This document shows, in pieces, positions 48,401-62,472 of a stretch of 64,000 nucleotides of DNA. The first letter of the stretch is position 1, and each line of letters begins with the position of its first letter. The position numbers were made by a program, and so were the translations under genes. The notes under the pieces are model-generated. The model was given only the letters and a program-made list of their open reading frames with translations, had not been told where the DNA came from and ran no database searches. The stretch spans positions 1,488,001-1,552,000 of the forward strand of contig JACSYO010001980.1 in assembly GCA_016806645.1 (NCBI GenBank), given 5' to 3'. The DNA is from Ophiodon elongatus. Its lineage: Eukaryota > Chordata > Actinopteri > Perciformes > Hexagrammidae.

Positions 48401-50463
48401 ATTAGTCCTCTACATGCTGTATTTTTACTGTGGGTTGTTGCTTTCTTTTAAAAATGAAAAAAAAAGAAAACAAAAGAGAATATTATTATTATTATATATT
48501 ATATTATTATAATTATTATTATTATTTATTAGTTTAATGAATGTGACAAAAAAAAACAAGGCTAAAGGCAGATTGTTTGTTGACTTTTGAAATGCAACTG
48601 CATTACGGTAACACCACAAAAACAAGTCATAAGTCACCCATTAGCTTTGCTGGTTCGTATTTGTTCAAACTTCTTTGAAATCCTATTTAGTCTATGATGG
48701 CACCACCTGATAAAACTCAGGACACACACCAAGGGGGTTTGCAATTCTCAGTGAAAACCATTGGTTTTACATTGTTGCGTTGCTCAAGAAAAACAGCAAT
48801 TTCACTCTGTTAATGAGGTTCTTGTGTGTGTGTGTGAAATGATCCTCTTGTCCTGATTTAGATTCTAAATCTGTATGTGACTTACACATACAGATTTTCT
48901 TTTCTTTTCCCAGGGAACATGTTGCTCATCTCAGCACACAACACTCCTATTCCTACACCATGCAGAATTTAGTTTCTCTGCTCTACCACTCCCCAGGGGG
49001 TCTTTCATAATGTACAGATTACTTTGAGGTCGCTAGGTTGCTGGGTTGAAGCTGATGCTAAGTGACTGGGTTATTTTTAAAGTCAACGCCATTTTTCTTT
49101 TAGCTTGTGACGCATTTGAGCAAAAGAAAAAAACTGTATATATTTACATGAGACTATCCAAGAGGCTGCTGCTCTTTTTCTTTTTTTTTAATAGTTATGT
49201 AGTATTCCCATTTGGGATGGCCAAAAAGTTGTACATTAAGAAACTACAATTATTTGATTCAATGATTATCCATCTGCAACTTTATTTTTTTAAATGACAA
49301 CATCTGGAAAGCCTACGTGCCTGGAACCCAGTGTGATAACTTCCCCATCCGACCTTAGCACTAGCCGATAATTTTAACTTGTCTGTCAAGATGGCCACAG
49401 ATGGCTTCCGTGTATGTGTGTGTAACCTCTAATAGGTCAAGGAGGTAACTGGCAGTTCCCTGGCTCTAGCTGTCCTTCTAGTTTGTCTAAAGTTGCGCAT
49501 TTACTAGAGTCTTAATTGCTAAACAACCTCCAAAAATACACCAGTGAATAAATAATTTAAGAAAGCAGGAGTAGAGAAAGTATGAGAGCAACTGGAAACA
49601 AAAATAGATGCGTGAAGTAAACAATTTCTAGAAACCTTGCATGTATTCGTGGGCGAATGAGCATGTGTCTTCATGTATGTATGCGTCAATGTGTTGAGCT
49701 CATGCTGCCATGACAGCAGCAAGTGCTCCTCAGTTGGAATCACTGGGGTCGTCGTTCTTCTTGTCAGTCAGCCTGCTATACTAAACTCTTCTTCCCTCTG
49801 CTGGGAGAATTGTTACAACCCTATGTAAGGAGAACATTATTAATGGCCACCAAGAAATTATGAAATGAAAATTGTTAAACTCAGTATAGGTTTCCATAAA
49901 AGCGCTTCATTTGTCCATAAAATCATAATGATGAAGACATGAATCAGGTCATCTTTCAATTGATTAAAAATGTAAAAGTTAAAGTTTTTATTACTTTGAT
50001 TAAGAAACAGCAACATGCACGTTTCGTTTTATTTGAAGTGTCTTAAGCATGCTGGATAGCTGTGCAGCTACACACAGTGAGGGCAGAAGATTCCCACTAA
50101 TTTACTTACTTGAAGTAACTTTGCCTCCTGCAGTCACCGTGTGCAAACAAGCTGTAAGGTTATTTTCATTTCCTGTTCATTTTGTAGCATTTTTTTCATC
50201 CAAAACAAGGGTTTTGTTGCACAGATTGTTTAGTCCTCTGGGACAAACCCCTTATTTTGGGCTACATACAGGTGCAGTTTGCAAGTAAAGAAAAATGTAG
50301 TCCATATACATTTTCACTGGCTGTAATTCAAGTTTTAGTTTCAAAATGTACAGTGTATTTACTCATGTTTTGAGCGGCCTTACCTTCCTAAAAAAACAGA
50401 TAACTGCTTTCAGTATACTTACCCAATCATTCTCTCTAAATCAACAAATCAAATGAGTTATGT
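45426..50463. other. Intergenic DNA with a TTA-rich simple repeat
   Basis: Contains the AT-only tract at 48480-48537. Otherwise no gene, RNA or transposon was recognised. Confidence 0.4.
48480..48537. repeat. (TTA)n-rich simple repeat
   Basis: ATTATTATT units on the plus strand with a few TATATTA interruptions. Confidence 0.9.
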
Positions 50464-50471
50464 GTGTAACC
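50464..50471. other. hAT target-site duplication GTGTAACC, left
   Basis: Eight bases identical to 51933-51940. Confidence 0.92.
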
Positions 50472-50623
50472 CAGTGGTTCTCAAACTGTGGGGCGCGCCC
50501 CTCTAGTGGGGCGCAGTGGTATGACAGGTGGGGCGCAGGGGGAAATGCAGAATATTTTTATTTCAAGAACTTTATTGAGAACTTCACATATTACAAAAGT
50601 ACAAAGTACACGGACATAACACT

Positions 50624-51119
50624 TGCTGTGTTCACACCAAAATACGAATATTCGCACCGCTTTACTCGCCGGACTATTTGTGGTTATTTCGCTTCATCGC
50701 GCTAGACGCGCCGGAGAGGGGGCGTGGCTTATCTCCGTAGAAATAGTTAATTTCCGCCGTCCACCGTGTAAGAAATAACCACTATTTCTGCTTTGTACAT
50801 GTTGTGGAAGTCCCACAAACGTCGGAACATCAAACGCCCTCGTGTCTGGGTTCATAACATCACCCGTAGCCGCACACAGCTTCTCCAGGATCGGGAGGAC
50901 TGCCGCTTCCTGTCTATCAACTTCTCCTCCATAGTTTCTCGCAAGACGTCAGTGATGACGGGCGGAGCTTCTCAACGCTGATTGGCTTTAAAGACACAGC
51001 GTCACGCGAATGAGGCGAATTGTTCGCGTCGCGTCATTCGCGCCGCCCATCTGTGCAGTGACTTTGTATGTAATCTACTCGCGCGAAAAATTCGCAACGC
51101 TTTTGGTATGAACACAGCA
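50624..51119. mobile_element. PIF/Harbinger-derived element nested in the hAT, 496 bp
   Basis: The left end TGCTGTGTTCACACCAAAA and right end (reverse-complemented TGCTGTGTTCATACCAAAA) are inverted, each followed by ATTCGC-type sequence. It shares its body with 27439-27845. No 3-bp duplication is visible (ACT left, GTC right). The plus-strand frame at 50793-50981 reads WKSHKRRNIKRPRVWVHNIT then RSRTQL, resembling the N-terminal region of Harbinger nucleases. Confidence 0.8.
50793..50981 (+). pseudogene. Harbinger nuclease N-terminal fragment (tentative)
   Basis: About 30 residues, including a basic run and RVWVHNITRSR, look like the start of PIF/Harbinger DDE nucleases, which carry a basic stretch followed by W-V-H/R and an Arg. 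It is then joined to antisense sequence of the companion MADF gene (its ATGGAGGAG is at about 50930 on the minus strand). The catalytic domain is absent. Moderate confidence only. Confidence 0.4.
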
Positions 51120-51932
51120 GTCATTAATAAATACATGGCGACATGCCTGTACTTTGGTGTAAATGTTTACGTTACGGTGTTAACAGGTTACGGTTGCGCA
51201 TGCGCGACGGCCAAGATCCTTTGCCACTCACACGGGCGTTCTGCTTCCCTTCGCCACATCCTACCTCTGTGAGATCAGCTCCTCTGCTGTTGCCTCTCCA
51301 AACAAAGTACAGATCTGAGCTCAACATTGAGCATGGATTGAGAGTGGCGTATCAAGTCTGACACCCCGTTTTTTAAAAGACTTGTAGTGGAAAGCAGGCT
51401 CACTGCAGCCACTGATACTGAGACAACTTGATGGCTCACACATATCTGCATGCATTTGGTTTGGTTTTGCACAGGTTGCACGTTATTGTTGTTTTGAAAA
51501 GATATGCAGTGTAAAACTCAGTAAAACTGTCAAATATTTGAACTTGTTTTGTTTAGTTTTTCACAGGTTGCACTTTATTGTTATTATCTTGAAAATATAA
51601 TCAGTGCAAAACAGGTTAATTGCAGCCACAATAAGCTATGTTTTGCCAAATATTAGTTATTTTTTGGACAGATAGAACTTTTTTTGCATCGTTCTAACAA
51701 AGTGATTGCACATTTTGTTTTTGTCTGATGGAGCAATCTGGTTTATTTGAAAGTGATTGCAATTTTCTTTATCTATTAGTTGAAAAAGCACAGATGGAGG
51801 AGTCACAAAATGTTGCTATTTCAATAAAAATTCAACATGGACCATTTTGTTACAATTTTCTTGGGGCGGTGGGGCATGAACATTTTTCTTCCTCCAAAGT
51901 GGGGCGTGACAGAAAAAGTTTGAGAACCACTG

Positions 51933-51940
51933 GTGTAACC
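51933..51940. other. hAT target-site duplication GTGTAACC, right
   Basis: Identical to 50464-50471. Confidence 0.92.
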
Positions 51941-53607
51941 TAACCCTCATCTGATTTAGATGGAACAGTCGGGACAATTTTGTCCTACCAGCTGAAGTGG
52001 ATGAGCAATATTAATGTAGGAGAGATGGAAAGAGACAAAGTTTGCCAGACGAGACATATGTCCAGCCATCCTTCAAACTCTTGCTCGCTCAGCATGCATA
52101 GTAATCCGGTGGCAGCAGAGCAGGCTGGCCTGCAGGAGGCACAGAAGGTCAAAGCGTTATGAAAGAGTGGAAGAACACCGACAGGACAGACTACAGTAGG
52201 AGGTCAATACGGAGAGATATGAGTGAGGCAAGGGACAAATGACAGACGACAGATTACGGATGGAGAGGCAAGTCTAGATTTTTTTTTAAAGATGGTGGAT
52301 GGAAAACGGATGGAGAATATGTCATTGGTAAAGACAGTGGAAGAAAGTGACATGAGTGGAAAAAGAAAGAAATGTATCATCGGGTTGAACTGAGAGGTCT
52401 GAATAAACTAAAACCATTTTTTTTATTTTTTCCGTTTTGCACACCAGTTGGAGCTCTTCCATTTCCTTCAAAATAAAACTCTCCTCTATTGTATCAAGTA
52501 CAAACACTGAGCAACGGTGCAGCTTCTGGGATGGCCCAAAACTATTTTACAAGTAATATCAGATGCAAATATTATGGTGATCATCCAACTAAACCCAGCT
52601 CTTCTGTTTAGACCAATGTATGATAAGAGTCCTGCCAACTAACTGGCTTAAAAAAGGTGTCTGAAACACATCTCATTGCCAAACTTTACATGAAATGTCT
52701 GTATCACTTTCTCATTATTTTATTGAATTATTGTTCTTTATATTTATCGTATTTAATTCTTATGATTTTTTCCTATTGCAGAATTTTAATGTATGTATTG
52801 TATCTGTCAAAAAAGTATCTAAAGCAATTCTACTACGTTTTTCAAGTTGTGATGTGCATTATTGTAAAATAATATAGTTTTTATAAACTGTTGTTGTACC
52901 TTGAATTTAATCCCTGAATAACATGCATCTCTTCCAATGGGTATTATGTATTGTTGCTGAATGAGTACACTGTAACTTAAACAAATTCTTGTAGAAAGTG
53001 CAGATGTGGCTCAAGAGACAAATGTCATAAACAACTATCTTCATAATGAGGTTTTTTGGTAAACTGTAATTTCACTGACTACCAGGGAAATAAGGATAAG
53101 CAAATTTAAGGAATGTACATGTACAGTGCGGCTGCTGTCAGCTTACTGTACCACACCCGAGGCAGTTTACGACGACATTGTTCCAACATTATAAATACAA
53201 AGCGAATGATGCAAACAACTGTAGCGAGGGGAATAGACAACCAGCGATTTCCAGAGCTGGAAAAACATAAAAATAGAGTCAGAGAGAAGGAGGGTGGACA
53301 GACAGAAGCAAAGCAGAATAATAAGATTCCACCGGCTCCCCAGATCAATTCCCCAACTATACCCGATCAGTCATGGCAATTATGTATACCACCATGAGAG
53401 ATTGACTGTTAAGAAGAAAGAAAAAACGCCCCACCTCTGAGTCACCTAATTACAAAACTGCTTCCTTCATCTCCACAGGTATGCAGGTGTCCCACTGTTA
53501 AATATGCATTTCAAAAATGAAGAGGGGTGCGTTCGTCATCTCACGTAGGGAGTGAAGTGTCTGGCTCCATGAGGGGAGATATGTGTTGAAAAGGGGAGAG
53601 TAAAAGT

Positions 53608-53609
<2 letters not shown>
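51941..53609. other. Intergenic DNA, nothing recognised
   Basis: No coding or repeat family recognised; only short frames. Confidence 0.4.
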
Positions 53610-53654
<45 letters not shown>

Positions 53655-53667
53655 GTGTGTGTGTGTA
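53610..53667. repeat. (TG)n microsatellite
   Basis: TG tract with a single CG interruption. Confidence 0.95.
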
Positions 53668-56160
53668 TTGACTTGAGTGTTGTTCTCCACAGAGTACTGT
53701 AATTTGAGAGAAGGGGAAATGTATCCTGGTCTGTGAGGCCAGGAATTATATTCTATCTCAGCACTGTTCTTTTCCAATAATGGATATGTGGAGAAGTGGT
53801 CATGAATTATTGTTATCCTTTCCATGATCACTCGGCGACAACAAATATCACTGTAAACATATTCTTTTTTTTAAACCTGCATTAATCAAATTTGTTGCTT
53901 ATGCCGCTCCATGTTATCTGTATGTGCAAGTAGGTATTCTTTGCTAACATATTAGCCATACCTAGTTCACAAGCAGGTAGTAGCTGTGTGGTCAGCTTGT
54001 TTTGATGTTTTACCTGCCCTCTTGTGGCTGCAATCAATAATAGCAAGCTTTAAATGGTCAATTTTGTACATACATAAGCCACTGATGATACCACGGACAT
54101 TATTTTCATCTTAAAAATGGTGGGTCAACAAAATATCAAATTCACAGAATTATGTTCAGTGAGTTCTGTCCCAGCCTCTCTATGAAAAGAGTAACTGAAA
54201 CAGTGAAAAACGTCTAACTAGCATTTGCTAACTACATACGTTTTAAACCTCTTCTGCATAATAACTACATTGAAAAAAGATTAAGATTATCTTAATCTGT
54301 CGAAATATGTTTAGCACCCTGAGATGAATAAACCATGAAGATAGAACATCTTTTGTTTTCCCAAAAAGTTTTTACGGATGAAAGTACCTGCGAATCAAAC
54401 CTACTAATCTGCATTTTAAGCTCATTGTCCCATTTTGCGTTCCATTTTAATTTCAACCATGCCAAAGAATTATTAAGGCTCCATTTTCATTCATGACAGT
54501 TATATAGCGAAAAATATAATCTTTAGAAATTCAACATTACAAATATGTGTAACAATGTAGAGTGGAAGCTGTAGCTCAGACATGATACTCAACTTGCATC
54601 ACTTTGTACTGTTTTAGGAAAACAAGTATGATTTTCTGTGGATCTGCTGATCAAAACCCAATGTGTGAGAGAGTGTATTGTTGTAGCATCTGGGAGATGT
54701 TTCAATCACTACAGTTTTAAAGATGTTGTCACCTCTTGTAAGATGTAGGATTGTTACAATTTTCCAACAGGCCACCCACCCAACAACCGGTGATTGAACA
54801 TATTTGTGGTGATGAGCCAGCGCTGTTGAAATATTGAGCACTTTGATTTGAGATTTGAGTTGGATTATACCTCTTAAAATTGAAAGTTGCTTGCGGAATA
54901 GCTTTTCGACACAGTGGTTGAGTCTAGAAGGTAACCGTAGCAACATAAACAAGTGGCGTAGATGATGACGCAAGCAAACTCGGGTACAGGATCAACAACT
55001 ATAATGTGAAGCTGAGTGGAGGGGTGGTTGGTGTGATTGATTCATTGTACGAATCAATCATACCTCATGTGAAAGCGTCCGTCCCCTTTTTTTGAAAAAG
55101 AAAGGATAAGACTCTGTATTATGTCGAAGAGCTTGTTAGTGCAACAACTTCTTCCTGTCATATGTAAGGATAACTGATTGGCAAAACAGGAACTCCCCAA
55201 TCGAGATGAGCGGGAGGGGAACCAGAGAGACAGGGAAAGATTGGCAACGGATAAGAAAACGTTGTGCCTTTCAGTAGAAAAGACTGGCAAGGTGCAGAGC
55301 AATAACACCGGAGTGTGAAGGTGAGTGGGATAGAGAAAGGAAGAATTAATGAGGTGTCTTGTGCAAAGCTACTGTGATGAATGTTAACTGGCAGTGTGAG
55401 GGGACTGAAAAAAATGAAAAAACCTAGTTAGTAGCATAATGCCAGTAAACTGCAAGACATTCATGTTTACCGAGTGAGTCAGTGGTCTTTTTGCGCCAAA
55501 GAATGCCACAGGGGAGAGAGTTAGCAAAGTGCCAAAGAAAGTTCACAATGCTGTCGAAATTATGACACGCTATTAGGGTTTTCGCTTCATTATGGGGCCC
55601 CCATGAGCCTCATTGGGTCCAATTACAGAAGTCTGTTGTAGGCTTCTGAATATCAGAAGGATAAAAGGGATAAGAAATGAGGAAGAGAGAGAGTACAAAA
55701 ATACACCTTTACCCTGTTGATTAATCAAGATGTCCCAATCCTCTAAGTGAATCGGCTCTAATGACCCACAGGCAGTTGTGGAAAAGTTATTGCTGTAGAG
55801 TGATTATTACTGCTCAACCACAGTCGGAGTCACCTCCGTGTAATGAGGAAGCCCATTAGAACAATCCACTGGGGTGGTAATGCTGCACTTGGCGTAAAGT
55901 CCCAATTTGTTCATATGAGAATTGTCCATTGAGGTTTAGAATAGCCGAGTTACAGAAATAAAAGTGAGGTCAGCTTTTTGTTTTTTTATCTGCAAGACAG
56001 AGGCTGTGTTTGTGTGCATATGTGTACCACACTGATTATGCAATATGTTACTGCCATAAGTACTCCAATCTTCAAATGTGTTTCAAATCCATTGTCGTGC
56101 TTCATCATATCTAGATGCTTGTTTAGTGAATAGCAATAAACCATATTGCAAAATGAATGT
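53668..56160. other. Intergenic DNA; possible conserved-element candidate 55560-55900
   Basis: No gene recognised. 55560-55900 is non-repetitive, has balanced composition and many ATTA/TAAT-type homeodomain half-sites, which makes it a regulatory candidate by composition only. Confidence 0.3.
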
Positions 56161-56236
56161 GCATGCTGGGATTGGCTCAAGCCCTCCGCAACCCTGAATA
56201 GGATAAGCGGGTGGATGGATGATGGATGGATGGATG
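56161..56236 (+). repeat. Retroposon tail with (GGAT)n
   Basis: GCATGCTGGGATTGGCTCAA followed by GATAAGCGG and GGATGGAT units: the 3' end of a widespread fish LINE/SINE type. Confidence 0.6.
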
Positions 56237-57149
56237 AAGATCTCTATTGAATACGCCAAGGTTTACAAAAATAGCATAACGGGCTTTTCAAGTTCTCAAG
56301 ACTGCAGCCCATTTTGGATGGAGACGGGATTAATGCATTTCCACTGAGAGTGGGAGGTTTGCGGTGAGCTGAAACCCTTTACTCCCTGTGGCGTTGCTTT
56401 ATTTACTTTCTGGGAGAGCTGCAAAAAAAGGCAAAAATGTAAGGTAACATTTTGAATTGTTGCGTCACCAAATGTAACATGAGATACCCAGATGATGTTC
56501 ACTCAGACTCACAGACCATGTTCAATGGATTCTTTTTTTTTAAAAAACAACAAGAACAAGCTACACATCTAATGACTTACAAGTATACGTATTAATAATA
56601 ATGAATATTAATAATAATATCATATTTATAGAGGGCTTTTTTTTATTCTATTCCATTTCTGTTTCTATTCTACTGCTGCTCTTTTTTCTGTTTTATGTTT
56701 TGACTTAAGCTTCAGTGGAAACATGCAGCACACAGAAATTCTCTCATTACAGTTATGCTTCCCTGGAGCCAAAGATCACACCAGGATTGTATGCCTGGAA
56801 GAGTGGATAGGGAATAGTAGGCTTAAGATACAGTTTTCATTTTCATCTATTGGTTATATAGTGTATCCTACCAAGTCTATTTCATGCATCTTCAGTGAGG
56901 TTCCGCCACAGTAGACATCACAGGGAATAGTGGAGAGGAGTTGCGTGAAGATGCACAGAGTAAGTCCAGAAAAAATGTGCATTACATATGTTCAGTTATT
57001 TTTTAAAACTCCCTCAGCTCCTGACACCTTAAATACGAGGACAATCCCACTTTTCCTAAATTGGGTCAGCCACTGTCTGCATTTACCCATTTAAACTTAA
57101 ATAATGTCCCATTGGGAGCTTTATGAAACTTGTGCTGTGGTACAGTGGG

Positions 57150-57295
57150 AAAATAAGAAATTTCTGCTCTGCTGTATAACAAGCTATTGAGCAAGGTGCT
57201 TCCCTAACCTGCAATTTGGGGTTCAGCGTCAGGCCCGAGGACACTTTCACACGTTGACAGGCAGGGATCGAACCACCAACCCAGTCCAACAGTGA
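57150..57295 (+). repeat. Dispersed repeat with GATCGAACC phrase
   Basis: Contains TTGAGCAAGGTGCTTCCCTA, GAGGACACTTTCACACG and GGGATCGAACCACCAACCC, a recurrent fish noncoding repeat. The GATCGAACC string is B-box-like, but no tRNA fold is seen. Confidence 0.5.
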
Positions 57296-60200
57296 AGGCC
57301 GTCTTAAATTATATTATACATAAGTCAAACATTAAAAAAATGCCACCACACTATTTTCTTACAATAGAAACATACAACAAAAATTGAGGAACTTCCCAGA
57401 TTTCTATAATGCAAGCTGGTGTCCTGCAAATGCAGATTGTGAAGCTTAGCTCATCAGCTGCTGTATTTAGTTTCTGTGTGGTGGTCACCCACTGATACAT
57501 TTCACATCACGTCTGTTTCCTGCCCCGTGCTCAGCATGCTAGTTTTTATTTTGAGATGATGCACTCAGCCATGTAATGCTTTTGATCCTCTCTGTCTTGC
57601 TGAATAGTAGGGCAATAACAATAATGATAATATTTTGTTGTGCTGCTGAAGACCAACTTGGCAGTCCAAAAGAAAAGAAAATTAGATGGAGGTTGAAGTT
57701 ACATAATTGTCTGTGTTTTTACACAAAAGTATTGTGCAGTATTTGGTTTAAATGTACAAAGTCTTGAGATGATTATGGCTATTGCGTGCTTTGTTGGCAT
57801 GAAAAACAAATACATACAGTCTGTCAGTCTCTTAGTCTTGGACCGTTTTTGTGAGCAGCTTGGGAAAAATTCATAATGGACTTGTCATATTTAAAAAGCA
57901 ACAAGGGTGCTCACAGTGCTGAATTCAGCATTGCTCCATGGAGGCGCCGCTGTCTGCCAGTCATGCATTGTTATACAGCGAGATATTATGCACGAACGCA
58001 TGCTTACACACAGCAATGGGCTGATGTGGCCAGCTGTTGTGAAATTTGTTGGTCAAACAAATAAAGTAGGTTGCACTTGGGACCTCATTTTGAAATATTT
58101 GCGATAGCGTAACCTTGGCAAAAGATTTAGTGATGCATTTTATGAAAGCATACTTTTGCGTTATGACACATACGATACAGTAATGTGGTTATGACCCATT
58201 CAGGCTAAACGTCTGAATGTTGCCATTCCCAATTGACTGTGACAAAGGAGAGACACATTGTCCACACATGTGGGAAGTAATGTACGCATGACAATTGTTT
58301 CTGTTTCAGTGCTTTGATTCACTTGTCCACTTTAATAACCACAACCCTGCTGCAGACATCAAACGCTGAATCTCATTTGGAAAATGTGCGGCTGTTATGA
58401 AAGTTTGTCATGGCAAGTAGGTGTTAGCAGGAGGATTATAGATATGATAAACATACTGTACCACGTCAGGCACGCCGGCACTTATGGAATCTGATTCAAC
58501 TATACCAATAAGAGGAGAAGATAATGTGTGTCTCAGTATCAAAGCGCCACTCTGTTGTCCTCAGTTGAATGGATGGCGCTCTGTGACCTAACATTGTGAC
58601 ATGTGGGCATGCATTGCAGGCGGCAGCTACGGGTGATGCTGGGTTGTCCGATGCCCAATCACAAACTGAAGGAAAACAATGTCAACAACAGGAAGAGTAT
58701 TTTTTTGTTAGCAATTATCCGTCTTTCAACACAACTCTGACGCAAAAGACAGACACAACTGTATTGTTATTGCCCGAGTGACAATGCTGCAGTTAGAGGC
58801 CAGTGCTGGTAAAGCAGAGCCACGCTGCAACACGAGCAGGCCGATGAGAACAAGTAGGATCGGATTTATCTCAGCCAATGCTAATCCAATGAAATATGCC
58901 CAGTCGGGTCCGACAGCAGACCTTAAAATAAGCTCACAACATTTCTAATAATAGGACAATCTCACGTATACAGTTTGTCAGAGCATGTTAGATGAAATGT
59001 TAAAGCCCCATCTGACATTAGATTTGTGTAGGCTTATTTTGGTATTTTATTTCCAGGTAATGCATTTGAATCACTTTACTGGATTTCAACTAGGATATTA
59101 TTATATAGACCGAATGCAATCCTCTCCCATTAAAATGATGCTCGCCTATGCAGCATGTGTACTTTTGATGAGCCTCTTTTCATTCTCATGTTCTTCACGT
59201 CACACCTCTGCCAGCACCTGTTCTAATAACTGGTCTGCATAAACTCCATGTGCTACAGCGTGGGTGATGGTATGGCTCAGAGAGTCTGAGAGAATGCGGT
59301 TCTGCCTCACTCTCTCAATGATGATGTTATCGCCTCCCCATCCAGGTTAAACGATAACGGTTTCAATAAAAACACCCTGGAGTACTCGGCCCGTCACGGG
59401 CGTTCTTCTCTCGAGCTGTTGCATGATGTTCTCTGTGTGTCTGTGCTTGTTTGTTTTGCGCGTGCCTTGCACTCATTTCCCTACTACATGCTTTTAATAT
59501 TGTGATCTAGGAATTCAAGCTTGTCCTTTATACAGCTGTGTTTGAGTGCAACATTCAGGGCCTCCCTGAGAATCATGAAATAAATAAATAACAGATTCCC
59601 TGTGTCTCCTGCCTCAGGGTGTTAACCTCCTACACTCAGACAGACAGCACCAGAGGGTCTATCTTTTCAACTCATGCTGCGCAGCCAAATGTTCAAACCT
59701 GCAGTGGATAACTTGAAGTTCTGGTTGAAACCACACATATGGCAGGGCTTTTTACATAGAAAATTATGTGAAATAATGCAGAGACACTTAGAATATTTCA
59801 TCTTGATGTAATGGCATTGCATGGCATGTTGGGTTGAAACAAGATAGACAACGTTATAAGTAAGAGAGGACATTTTTTTAAAGACGTTAAAAGGTTTGTT
59901 TTCGAAAATTGCCGCTGTGACTGCTTACATTTTTTTGCACAAACACAAAAACATCAGCCAAAATGACTATCGCAGCTTAAAATACCAAACTGAATTTAAA
60001 TGTTCAAGATGATACGATCGAAATGCCAGCACTCACCTCAGCTTTGTTTTTTTTTGAGGACACGCTTGGATAGCAACAGTTTTCTCAAACAAGTACACTT
60101 ACAGCTCCCTGGAAATGGGAAGAAAAGGTAATCATGCATGTGGTCAAAGACGACATTCAGGATGATTTTTACTTGCAAAACCACTTGGTCACATAATGTA

Positions 60201-62472
60201 TCAGCTGAATTATATCCTAGCAAAAAGGATCATTAGATCCCTCAGCAAATGAGTGGCTGTGAAAAGGTGTGTAAGGTGCCTTCGACCAACAGTATATCAG
60301 TACTTGACATCTATTACCGTAACAATGATGACACTGAGTTTGCCTGCTCTCAGATTTTTCTATTCTGTTGTGTTTAGGTTATATTTCTGCAACTGTCCAC
60401 CAAATACATTTAGAATTTCTTCTGAATGCCTCCAGGGAGATAAATAAAATAGATCATAAAAATCCTAGAATCATGTTTTTCTGGAACAATTGAACAAGCC
60501 ACTATCAACCTAGCCTTTGTTTTTTTCCTCTGGTTGGTGGATGCACACGTTTGCATTTCCCTGACAAAAGCTAAACCTTTTTAATATTGCTTCTCAAGCT
60601 CTGTCCTGATCTTGAGCCATTTGAACATGCGGTGCACACTGATCATTTGTAATTGAAAAGGGAATGAGGCCGAACTGGTCACCTAGTAAATTGCTTCTCT
60701 GTGAAAAAAAAAGAAAAAAAAGAACTGCCAGCAACTAAGGCAGGCAATGTAGCGCTTTATATATAAAGTAAGAATGGAAGCAGAATTAGGGATGGCATGT
60801 TAAAGTAAAGTGGGTAAGACACAAAATGTAAATTATTTACAATATAGCCCCTGAAATGCAGTAAAACTCTCAGATGTACACTATAACATTCTAGAAGGTG
60901 GAATTTTCCATTAAACAGCATCCATGCATTCGCAGCTAACTGTGACCACTGAAACAGAAATGTGTCACAATGCCCTTGCTGCTGCTGATCACATCTGACA
61001 TTTTCTTTCATGTTACATGTTGATGGCAGATCCGCACAGACAGCAGACACGGGCACACAGCACTGCCGCACATGTATTGTCAACGAGCTCATGGCTTGAC
61101 GCGCCTGTGGACCGATGTCACAAGCTCTCATTGCCCATGACAGCCAACAAACGTGATTGTGAGAAAAGGTGTCCGAGCACACAGTACACGTCCAACCCTT
61201 GCGCGCCGCTCATACACATGAACACGGTATACACATGTATGTCTCGAGTTTTTGTCATGGTCAAAATATATGCATTTCTTCAACACGCCTGCCTTGTCAG
61301 ACCTGCACAAACTGACTTTTGAACGGAGGAAAGGTGGGCTGCCTGCCCAGAAACTAAGTGAGCAAACTAAGAGAGACGCCAGGATGTGGTACAGTAAACA
61401 CAGCAAGATACACATGCACAGAATACAGCAGGAGCATCACTTAAGAATTCTGTAAAGCAATTTGGATTTGACATATAAATATATGCATAACGGGCCCATT
61501 ATGTTAAGGTTGTTTGTATAAATGCAATGGGTGAGGTGGAGAAAATTAGATCTACACTCACTTCTTTAGGTACAGTCAGCTCAAACTAATGCAGTCCAAC
61601 ACCATGTCCCAACAATAAATCCAAATGAAATGGTCTTGATTGGTTTTGTGATCTTTTCGGGGGCTGCACAGACCGGTGTTACTATTATTTTGTCCAACCC
61701 ATATATATTAATGAAGAACAGAAACACCTCTGTATAATGCAATACAGTTCAACATGTCCACAAACTATATACTATATACTAAATAACCAATTTATGTTCA
61801 TATTTATATTGGAAAGTCATATATCAAAGAAAACAGCTTTGTATTTTCATGAGGGTTTTTTCAAAACATAATACTCAAATGATTAATGATAAACAAATAC
61901 TGATACGAGGCTTTGTAAGTTGGAGAATCCTCCAGCATCGGTGGAGACATGAAGTAGAGCGGACCTTGTGGTTTTGAAAAATGAAAAACTAAATTGAACT
62001 TGACTGTTAAACTCTATACAGTGTGATTGATTGCATAAAACCACAATAACCTCTGATGTTTGCTTCAGCGACGTTCATCACAGTTTTATTCGCAGCAAGT
62101 ACATTTTCTGCTTTATACTATGTTTTGTTATTATTTTCTGTACAACTGAGATAGACAAAAGGTAGTGGAGCGCCCACAAGAAGTGTGTTCATGCTGAAAT
62201 AACCTTGCAGTTGTGGAATAGGACACTATTTATCAAAATAAAATCACTTTGTCTAACTTCATCACTTCTCCAAAAGCTAAGCTACAAAAAAGCTCAGCAG
62301 AGATTAGGATGTGATGATATTCCACGAAACCCCCCAAACTGCATGAATACATCTGATCCAAGCAATCCACTTGATATGAAACAGCAAGCCAAGACAACCA
62401 GTAGATAATCAATAACTTACACATGAATGAAATGAATTGTAGCTGACAGGCTCTCTTTACAGTATGTGACTT
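57296..62472. other. Intergenic DNA, nothing recognised
   Basis: Many short frames but none with a domain, splice context or codon pattern; no transposon ends recognised. Confidence 0.4.

Larger units (their letters stand above)
50472..51932. mobile_element. Non-autonomous hAT element, 1461 bp including a nested insertion
   Basis: The left end CAGTGGTTCTCAAACT and right end AGTTTGAGAACCACTG are inverted repeats. Both sides carry GTGTAACC, an exact 8-bp duplication, as hAT elements make. GGGGCGC-rich subterminal sequence is present at both ends. Without the Harbinger insert (50624-51119) it is about 965 bp. No transposase frame remains; 51470-51630 contains two copies of a block around CACAGGTTGCACTTTATTGT. 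Confidence 0.93.

Noticed and set aside
50472..51932. Intact hAT transposase
   Set aside because: No frame of useful length remains outside the nested Harbinger element; only ends and duplications are preserved.
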